Shown here one piece after another: positions 6,601 to 11,178 of a DNA stretch of 11,178 bases; position 1 is the first letter of the stretch, and each line of letters starts with the position of its first letter. Made by a program: the position numbers and the translations under genes. This stretch comes from an uncultured Paraburkholderia sp. (GTDB lineage: Bacteria > Pseudomonadota > Gammaproteobacteria > Burkholderiales > Burkholderiaceae): contig CALFSF010000417.1 in NCBI GenBank assembly GCA_937917025.1, positions 1 through 11,178 on the forward strand, written 5' to 3'. The notes beneath the pieces were generated by a model. The model searched no databases, was not told the origin of the DNA, and saw nothing but the letters and a program-made list of their open reading frames with translations.

Positions 6601-7233
6601 TTACTCGATCAGGCCGCTCTTGATCGCGTAGTACGTCAGGTCCGCGTTGTTCGTGAGATTCATCTTCTCCAGCACGCGCGCGCGATAGGTGCTCACTGTC
6701 TTCACGGAAAGATGCAGCTCTTCGGCGATATCGGTGGGAATCTGTCCGGCGGCAAGCTTGCAGAAGATCTGGAATTCGCGCTCCGACAACTGCTCGTGCG
6801 GCTGGCCGGAGGCCGGTTTGTCGAGATTGTTCGCGAGCGTATCGGCCACCGTCTCCGACAGATAGCGGTGCCCGCGCGCCACCGCGCGGATCGCCCGCAC
6901 GATTTCGTCGGGTTCGCAATCCTTGTTCAGATAGCCGTTGGCGCCCGCGCGCAGCAGATTGATCGCGTACTGGCTCTCGGGATAGCCGGACAGGATCAGC
7001 ACGCCCTGCTCGGGGCGCACCTGCTTGATGACGCGCAGCGTGTCGATGCCGTTCTTGTCGGGCATCGCGATGTCGAGCAGCACGACGTCGAACGCCTGCT
7101 CACGCACGTGACTGATCGCTTCGTCACCGGTCGAGGCTTCCGCCGCGACGCACATGTCCGGCTCCTCGGCGACGAACTGTCTGAACCCGCCCCGCACGAT
7201 CGCGTGATCGTCCGCTATCAAGACTCGAATCAT
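6601..7233 (-). CDS. NarL/FixJ-type response regulator with LuxR HTH
   Basis: This 210-residue transcription factor of a two-component system has an N-terminal receiver (about 1-120): acidic pair Asp8-Asp9, phospho-acceptor Asp54 in VVLLDIAMPD, Ser82 and Lys104. A linker leads to a C-terminal LuxR-type helix-turn-helix starting at LSEREFQIFC (about 149) and ending around LEKMNL. It resembles UvrY/GacA and other NarL-class regulators. The start is the ATG at 7233, where the conserved MIRVLIADDH begins; the 38 codons upstream lack family similarity. GGGAA lies before the start. A -10-like TACAAT is at 7274-7279. NarL-class regulators pair with HisKA_3 kinases, and one is encoded nearby at 8737, so that kinase is the likely partner; this is inference. 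Confidence 0.95.
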   Translation of the reverse strand: MIRVLIADDHAIVRGGFRQFVAEEPDMCVAAEASTGDEAISHVREQAFDVVLLDIAMPDKNGIDTLRVIKQVRPEQGVLILSGYPESQYAINLLRAGANGYLNKDCEPDEIVRAIRAVARGHRYLSETVADTLANNLDKPASGQPHEQLSEREFQIFCKLAAGQIPTDIAEELHLSVKTVSTYRARVLEKMNLTNNADLTYYAIKSGLIE

Positions 7234-7273
7234 CGGTTCCCATCCGTGGTGTGGCGGCCGCTCCAAAGTACCC

Positions 7274-7309
7274 ATTGTAGTGGTGTCCCGGCGCGCGCAT
7301 TGCCGGGAC
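7274..7309 (-). promoter_or_regulatory. Putative promoter of the regulator operon with overlapping inverted repeat
   Basis: On the minus strand a -10-like TACAAT (plus 7274-7279) lies 41 nt before the ATG of the NarL-type gene. No -35 match stands at 17 nt. In its place is a perfect 8-bp inverted repeat, GTCCCGGC, 9 bases, GCCGGGAC (plus 7285-7292 and 7302-7309), spanning about -12 to -40. The layout suits an operator for an activator or repressor. The repeat lacks a T-run on either strand, so an intrinsic terminator is unlikely. Confidence 0.45.
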
Positions 7310-7453
7310 CGCGTCCGTGCAACGCAACCGCACCCCGCTTTCCGCACGCTCGCGCGCAGGCCGGCGTAAAGCCGTGAGCGCGTGTTCCGACACCCTCCGC
7401 GCGCGTTCGCCGCTTCGCCGGCCGGTCACCCGTCCGTTCACCCGCCGCTTCGC

Positions 7454-8017
7454 CTACTTGCGGCCTTCGAGCAGGTCCGCCATATCGTCGGCATGCTCTT
7501 CCTCGACCGCCAGGATTTCCTCGAAGATGCGGCGCGTCGTGACGTCCTTGTCGCCGATATAGTTGATGATCTCGCGATACGAATCGATGGCGATGCGCTC
7601 GGCGATCAGGTTCTCGCGGATCATGTCGGTCAGATCCTTGCCTTCCTTGTATTCCGAGTGCGCGCGCCCAGCGAGGCCGTCGGGCGCGAAGTCCGGTTCG
7701 CCGCCCAGCTGCACGATGCGTGCGGCGAGCATGTCGGCATGCCCCTGCTCTTCGTTCGCGTGCTCGAGAAACTCCGTCGCGACGCCTTCCGAATTGATCC
7801 CTTTGGCCATGAAGTAATGGCGCTTGTAACGCAGCACGCAGATGATTTCCGTCGCGAGCGAATCGTTCAGCAGCTTGAGCACCGTATCGCGATCCGCGGC
7901 ATAGGTTTGTGTGACCGATCCTTCGGACATGTGCTGGCGCGCCTGTTCGCGAATCTTCTTCACATCCATCACAAAAGAGTCTTGCGTCACGTTTTGCCCG
8001 CTAGAGGTTTTCGGCAT
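7454..8017 (-). CDS. Ferritin-like diiron protein (bacterioferritin-related)
   Basis: This is a 187-residue four-helix-bundle protein related to bacterioferritin, expected to bind and oxidise iron or protect against iron and peroxide stress in the cytoplasm. The diiron ligands match the bacterioferritin pattern and spacing: Glu57 (ATEII), Glu90 and His93 (EQGH), Glu140 (LIAER), and Glu172 and His175 (EEEH). In E. coli bacterioferritin the residue after the second Glu is the haem ligand Met52; here it is Gln91, so haem binding in the usual way is not expected. There is also an N-terminal extension of about 38 polar residues, absent from classical bacterioferritin. The ATG at 8017 follows AAGGAG with 7 nt spacing. 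It lies 84 bases downstream of a UPF0391 gene on the same strand. Confidence 0.9.
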   Translation of the reverse strand: MPKTSSGQNVTQDSFVMDVKKIREQARQHMSEGSVTQTYAADRDTVLKLLNDSLATEIICVLRYKRHYFMAKGINSEGVATEFLEHANEEQGHADMLAARIVQLGGEPDFAPDGLAGRAHSEYKEGKDLTDMIRENLIAERIAIDSYREIINYIGDKDVTTRRIFEEILAVEEEHADDMADLLEGRK

Positions 8018-8052
8018 TTAGCAACTCCTTGTATTGATCTGTGGGGGACGGC

Positions 8053-8079
8053 GCGCGTGCCGTGAAAACGGCCACGCGC
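8053..8079 (-). promoter_or_regulatory. GC-rich hairpin between UPF0391 and the ferritin-like gene
   Basis: GCGCGT (8053-8058) pairs with ACGCGC (8074-8079), and GCCGT (8059-8063) with ACGGC (8068-8072). The loop is four bases (8064-8067, GAAA on the plus strand) and C8073 is bulged. No T-run follows on either strand, so it is not a standard intrinsic terminator. It could be a 5' leader structure of the ferritin-like mRNA or an mRNA-processing or attenuation site. Confidence 0.45.
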
Positions 8080-8101
8080 CTGATCGTGGTGAATTTCCAG
8101 G

Positions 8102-8263
8102 CTACGTTCGAAACACGCCGAGCAGCAACGTGACGACGAAAACAACGAGAAAAATATAGAACAGAATCTTGGCGATTTCCGCCGCGCCCGCCGCGATGCC
8201 GGTAAAACCGAACACGGCGGCGATGATCGCTATGACGAAAAATACGAGTGCATAGTGAAGCAT
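8102..8263 (-). CDS. UPF0391 (DUF1328) small membrane protein, copy 2
   Basis: This 53-residue protein is the same length as E. coli YtjA of the UPF0391 family. It begins MLHYALVFFVIAIIAAVFGF and has two hydrophobic helices separated by the family signature GFTGIAAGAAEIAKILF; it ends GVFRT before TAG. It is an inner-membrane protein of unknown biochemical role. GGGAG lies about 7 nt before the ATG. The gene is too short for routine ORF cut-offs but the family match is unmistakable. It sits 69 bases downstream of a paralogue and upstream of the ferritin-like gene on the same strand. Confidence 0.93.
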   Translation of the reverse strand: MLHYALVFFVIAIIAAVFGFTGIAAGAAEIAKILFYIFLVVFVVTLLLGVFRT

Positions 8264-8332
8264 GGCGTTTCTCCCTGTGACTGGTGGTTCTGGCTAACGC
8301 ATTGAACGGAGCGGGCTCCCGAACGTGCCTCG

Positions 8333-8509
8333 CTAGTCGACGATTTTTTTTGTAATGACGAAGCCGATCACCAGGAACACCACGCAAAGGATCAGGAACA
8401 GCACGAACAGGAATTTGGCGATTCCCGCCGCACCTGCTGCAATGCCGGTGAATCCACAGAGGCCGGCGACGACCGCGATGACGGCGAAAATCAGCGCCCA
8501 TTTGAGCAT
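8333..8509 (-). CDS. UPF0391 (DUF1328) small membrane protein, copy 1
   Basis: This 58-residue paralogue of the next gene begins MLKWALIFAVIAVVAGLCGF, carries GFTGIAAGAAGIAKFLF between two membrane helices, and ends in the basic tail VITKKIVD. The start is ATG 8509, because a very strong AGGAGGA stands about 6 nt upstream and UPF0391 proteins begin with ML at this point; the longer frame to 8602 has no family similarity. It is the first gene of the leftward cluster and is divergent from the sensor kinase. Members of this family often appear in stress-regulated settings, but the molecular function is not known. Confidence 0.94.
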   Translation of the reverse strand: MLKWALIFAVIAVVAGLCGFTGIAAGAAGIAKFLFVLFLILCVVFLVIGFVITKKIVD

Positions 8510-8736
8510 GATCGATTCCTCCTGCAGGGGTAAGAGACCGGGACTGTTCTCATCGTAAAGAGGCACGCCGACGTTGACACTCCGTCTCACGCCGTTTTTC
8601 ATGTGAGAATCCGCTTACACACCATTACGGAAGCTTTACTTGCGCGCGTGCGCCGTCTACCTGTATTCCTCGGAGCACGGCCAGAACGTGCACCGCGCGG
8701 CAGACGCTACACTGGTGCTTCAACCCGGGAGCGACC
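8510..8736. promoter_or_regulatory. Divergent intergenic region of the UPF0391 operon and sensor kinase
   Basis: These 227 bases must hold the start signals of both the leftward UPF0391/ferritin genes and the rightward kinase. The best rightward -10 candidate is TACACT at 8708-8713, leaving about 17 nt of leader, but no -35 fits. Leftward, TGTCAA and TTACGA 15 bases apart (near 8555-8581) form a weak pair. No clear operator is visible. Confidence 0.35.
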
Positions 8737-10188
8737 TTGAACACAGCGGCACGACTGAACGACTGGATGCGCGACCGCAGCTGGACGATTGCGATGACGG
8801 TCGCGATCGTCATCACGGTCGGGGGTCTCGTGATTCTCGAAACGGGACGCCAGCGCATCGCCGGTGAATACGAAACCGCGCTCGAAGCGAAAGGCGCAAC
8901 GGTGCAGCTTGGCACGCTCGCCGCACAACTCGCGCAGCTCTCCGCCGACGAAAGCACCTTCCTTCTGACGAAACAGCAACTCTGGGCAAGCGGCTTTTGC
9001 ACGACCGCCGGGAAGATTCGTCAGACCTCGCAACAACTCGACGCCTACTTCCGGCATCGGGCTGACAGCGCGGAGCAGACGAGCTTCGGCCAGATCGCGC
9101 AGCTGATCGAGATGCGCTCGGGCGCCGGTCGCGACGCGCTGCAACATGCCGCGCCCGACGTCGACCTCGCGCACTGTCCGGCCACGACAGCGGCGCGTCC
9201 TGTCGATACCGCGCTCGTCGAAAGCACGCTCACGCTGCTGCGCGACAACGAAGAGCGCCGTGCGCAGCACGCGCTCGACGCGAGCCGCGCCGACCAGCGC
9301 ATCTCGACGTTCGTCGCGGGCGGGTTGTCGGCGCTGAACATCGTGCTCTTCATCCTGCTGTTCCGTAACCTCGGCATCCAGTTCGAGCGGCAGGCGCGCG
9401 TGCAGCGCCAGCTGGTCACGCAGCAGGAAGAGCTCGATCAGCTCGTCACCGAGCGCACGCGCCAGCTCGAGGCGCTCGGCTGGCATCTGCAGGCCGTCAG
9501 CGAAAACGAGAAAACACAGCTCGCGCGCGAGCTGCACGACGAACTCGGCGCGATTCTCACGGCGAGCAAGATGGATGTCGCCTGGGCAAACCGCAAGCTG
9601 AAGGACAACGAGCCCGCGATCTCCGAAAAACTCACGCGCGCGCTGGCCAATCTGGATCAGGGTATCGCGCTGAAGCGGCGCATCATCGAGGACATGCGGC
9701 CCACCGTGCTCGCCAATTTCGGGCTCGTCACCGCGCTTCGCACGCTCGGCGACGAAGCGGCCCAGCGCAATGGCTGGATGCTCGACCAGCGCCTGCCCGA
9801 CGACGACATCAAGCTCGACGAGCATACGGAGATCGCCCTCTTTCGCGTCGCCCAGGAAGCGCTGACGAACGCCGCGAAATATGCGAACGCGTCGCGCGTG
9901 TCGATCGGCCTGACCGTTCACGCAGACCGGGTCGCGCTGCATATCGCTGACAACGGCATCGGCATCACGCCCGCCGATCTGAAGCGCACGCACACGCACG
10001 GGCTGCTCGGCATGCGCCAGCGGGTCGCCGCGCGTGGCGGCCACTTCGATATCCGGCGCGGCGTTGCCGGCGGCACGGACATTCGCGTCACGATGCCGAC
10101 GGTCAGCACGATCATGCCGTCCAGTGAGGCATCATCCGCGCCCTCCACCGCTTCGCCGCCGGTCACGGCACCCGGCGTGCGCACGTAG
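8737..10188 (+). CDS. Sensor histidine kinase, HisKA_3/NarX-DegS class
   Basis: This 483-residue inner-membrane kinase has TM1 at about 17-35, a periplasmic sensor region at about 36-189, TM2 at about 190-212, a coiled-coil linker (QEELDQLVTERTRQLEAL), and a dimerisation domain with the phospho-accepting His267 in LARELHDELG, the HisKA_3 signature. The HATPase domain follows, with the N box at Asn378 (EALTNAAKYA), the G1 box at Asp405 (DNGIG) and a glycine loop HGLLGMRQR. The Ser/Ala/Pro/Thr-rich tail after about residue 455 looks disordered. The start is a TTG with GGGAG five bases upstream; ATG 8767 is the next option but lacks such a site. The periplasmic part contains only two cysteines, Cys88 and Cys147. 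Its likely partner is the NarL-type regulator encoded at 6601-7233. Confidence 0.93.
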   Translation: MNTAARLNDWMRDRSWTIAMTVAIVITVGGLVILETGRQRIAGEYETALEAKGATVQLGTLAAQLAQLSADESTFLLTKQQLWASGFCTTAGKIRQTSQQLDAYFRHRADSAEQTSFGQIAQLIEMRSGAGRDALQHAAPDVDLAHCPATTAARPVDTALVESTLTLLRDNEERRAQHALDASRADQRISTFVAGGLSALNIVLFILLFRNLGIQFERQARVQRQLVTQQEELDQLVTERTRQLEALGWHLQAVSENEKTQLARELHDELGAILTASKMDVAWANRKLKDNEPAISEKLTRALANLDQGIALKRRIIEDMRPTVLANFGLVTALRTLGDEAAQRNGWMLDQRLPDDDIKLDEHTEIALFRVAQEALTNAAKYANASRVSIGLTVHADRVALHIADNGIGITPADLKRTHTHGLLGMRQRVAARGGHFDIRRGVAGGTDIRVTMPTVSTIMPSSEASSAPSTASPPVTAPGVRT

Positions 10189-10231
10189 GACTGCGCCGAC
10201 GCAAACACCGGAGTGCGCCTACAGGAAAATC

Positions 10232-10268
10232 GCAGGCGCAGCGACAGCGTCTGCCCGCCCCTTTTTTT
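10232..10268 (+). terminator. Possible terminator of the sensor kinase gene
   Basis: An 8-bp stem (10232-10239 with 10247-10254, one G-T pair, 7-base loop) is followed by seven T at 10262-10268. Seven other bases separate stem and T-run, which is more than usual, so the call is weak. Confidence 0.3.
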
Positions 10269-10378
10269 ACCATGCAATCAGACCGGATCGGCCTGCTTCA
10301 TCGCCCGGTCGGACGATAGATAGCACGCGTCGAACCACATGGCGCGTTTGTCGATGCCACTTCATAAGGGGAACACTC

Positions 10379-10516
10379 ATGACTCGACTGATCGCTTTGC
10401 TTCTGCTCGCAGGGTCCGCGATGCTGGCCACCGGTTGCAATACCGTCGCGGGCGCGGGCCAGGACATCTCCAAGGGTGGCAACGCCATCTCGAACTCAGC
10501 GGAAAAATCCAAATAA
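10379..10516 (+). CDS. Entericidin A/B family small lipoprotein
   Basis: This 45-residue lipoprotein begins MTRLIALLLLAGSAMLATGC, a lipoprotein signal peptide with lipobox LATG before the lipidated Cys20. The short mature part, NTVAGAGQDISKGGNAISNS plus a Lys-rich end, matches the entericidin pattern NTxxGxGxDIxxxGxxI. In E. coli, EcnA and EcnB form a membrane-active antidote/toxin pair linked to stationary phase and osmolarity; most family members elsewhere, like this one, stand alone. AAGGGGA lies about 5 nt before the ATG, which defines the start. A strong terminator follows. It is 190 bases after the kinase gene and probably has its own promoter. Confidence 0.93.
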   Translation: MTRLIALLLLAGSAMLATGCNTVAGAGQDISKGGNAISNSAEKSK

Positions 10517-10576
10517 ATCCGCTGTCCGCGCGCCTTCGGGTGCGCGCGCTGACTTCAGCCTCCGGGAGGGCTAACG

Positions 10577-10608
10577 GCCCGTCGCATCCAGCGCGACGGG
10601 CTTTTTTT
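10577..10608 (+). terminator. Rho-independent terminator after the entericidin gene
   Basis: A perfect 9-bp stem, GCCCGTCGC (10577-10585) with GCGACGGGC (10593-10601), has a 7-base loop and runs straight into seven T (10602-10608). Confidence 0.93.
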
Positions 10609-10663
10609 GTGCCTGCGGTTCGCGGATGTCGGTGTGCTTCGCGAACGAAGTGCGCACCCAAGG

Positions 10664-10695
10664 CAAAACGGCGATCCGCTTTCGCGGATCGCCGT
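10664..10695 (-). terminator. Rho-independent terminator after the DUF4397 gene
   Basis: A perfect 12-bp stem, ACGGCGATCCGC (10668-10679) with GCGGATCGCCGT (10684-10695), has a 4-base loop. Read leftward it is followed by TTTT (from AAAA at 10664-10667 and the last A of the stem). It lies 58 bases past the stop of the leftward gene. Confidence 0.8.
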
Positions 10696-10753
10696 CGTGC
10701 CCTCCCCCTGCCATGTCGCCTGCGTTATTTCATCGTGAGCCGTTTCACCGCGA

Positions 10754-11178
10754 TCAGAGACCCGTGAGGCTGTCGTCCAGTTCGATCGCGGGCGTGCCCG
10801 TATTGCCGCCTTGCGCGATGAGCATATGCAACTGGTTCGGGATCGCCTGGCTCAGCGCACCCGCCGTCGGCACCGAAGTGATCAGCCAGTCCGCGTTATT
10901 GCCGAGCGAGAACGAGTCCGACTGGTAGATCTTCGTCTTGCTGCCCGCCGTCGTCGCGATCAGCACGTACGTGCCGCCGTTCACATAGATCGAATCCTGG
11001 CCGCTGGCAGGCACGGCATTCTTGAACGAGAGGCCCGCCATCGTCGGACTCACGGTCGTGATGTCGGTGCCCGGTGCAACGAGATACAGGTCGATGTTCT
11101 GTGCGTTCACCGATGCATTGAAGCCACGCACGCGGGCGCTATTGGACAGCAGCCCCTTGTCGAACGGATCGTCGATCA
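10754..11178 (-). CDS. DUF4397 domain protein (5'-partial)
   Basis: This is the C-terminal 141 codons of a leftward gene cut by the right edge of the window. The frame stays open to the edge, so the GTG at 11131 is not a credible start. The sequence ARVRGFNASVNAQNIDLYLV matches the start of a DUF4397 beta-sandwich repeat (family pattern: R-hydrophobic-x-N-A-S, then a D-V-Y-type strand), and the DSIYVNGGTYVLIATTAGSK and SLGNNADWLITSVPT strands continue it. Proteins of this family are usually exported and their function is unknown. The signal peptide or lipobox, if any, is outside the window. It is followed by its own terminator. Confidence 0.8.
   Translation of the reverse strand, partial: IDDPFDKGLLSNSARVRGFNASVNAQNIDLYLVAPGTDITTVSPTMAGLSFKNAVPASGQDSIYVNGGTYVLIATTAGSKTKIYQSDSFSLGNNADWLITSVPTAGALSQAIPNQLHMLIAQGGNTGTPAIELDDSLTGL

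Noticed and set aside
8590..8620. TGTG...CACA motif near the kinase promoter as a CRP/FNR site
   Set aside because: Only the outer four bases are symmetric and the half-site spacing does not match the TGTGA-N6-TCACA consensus.
8707..10044. Minus-strand ORF of 445 codons opposite the sensor kinase
   Set aside because: The plus strand has all histidine kinase motifs in order; the antisense product shows no domain and is rich in Arg and Ala.
10569..10700. Two adjacent hairpins as a CRISPR-like or attachment structure
   Set aside because: Each is fully explained as an intrinsic terminator of the gene facing it; their sequences differ and no spacers are present.

Overview
This GC-rich window (high G/C at third codon positions in almost every gene) looks like chromosomal DNA of a beta-proteobacterium of the Burkholderiaceae, most likely Paraburkholderia, Caballeronia or Burkholderia. 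That placement rests on the overall look of the proteins: OtsA, tandem UPF0391 proteins, a GpdQ-like phosphodiesterase, an entericidin-like lipoprotein and a DUF4397 protein. No marker gene fixes it.

Left part (1-2174): the window opens inside a tannase/feruloyl-esterase-family gene. A degraded-looking stretch follows. It holds a reading frame broken by one in-frame TAA, then a COG2944-type helix-turn-helix regulator whose N-terminus and body lie in different frames. The regulator's last codons run into the 3' end of a tRNA-Leu(UAA) gene on the opposite strand, which has a good extended -10 promoter. About 450 bases to the right of the tRNA hold at most one doubtful small ORF.

Central part (2175-6065), rightward: otsA (trehalose-6-phosphate synthase, all key residues present, no otsB beside it), a GpdQ/CpdA-type binuclear metallophosphoesterase, and a 12-helix MFS transporter. 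Gaps of about 200 bases separate them, so they are probably separate transcription units.

Right part (6146-10516) looks like a stress or envelope signalling cluster. On the minus strand, in transcription order, are two small UPF0391 (DUF1328) membrane proteins, a ferritin-like diiron protein, a NarL/FixJ-type response regulator and a stand-alone receiver. Divergent from them, on the plus strand, is a HisKA_3-type sensor kinase with a periplasmic domain, followed by an entericidin-like lipoprotein. The kinase and the LuxR-output regulator belong to matching classes and are plausible partners. The receiver-only protein, 8 nt behind the regulator gene, could be a second acceptor.

The window ends in a leftward DUF4397 gene that is cut by the right edge. 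Two intrinsic terminators lie back to back between it and the entericidin gene. I see no CRISPR array, transposase, integrase, rRNA or replication origin.
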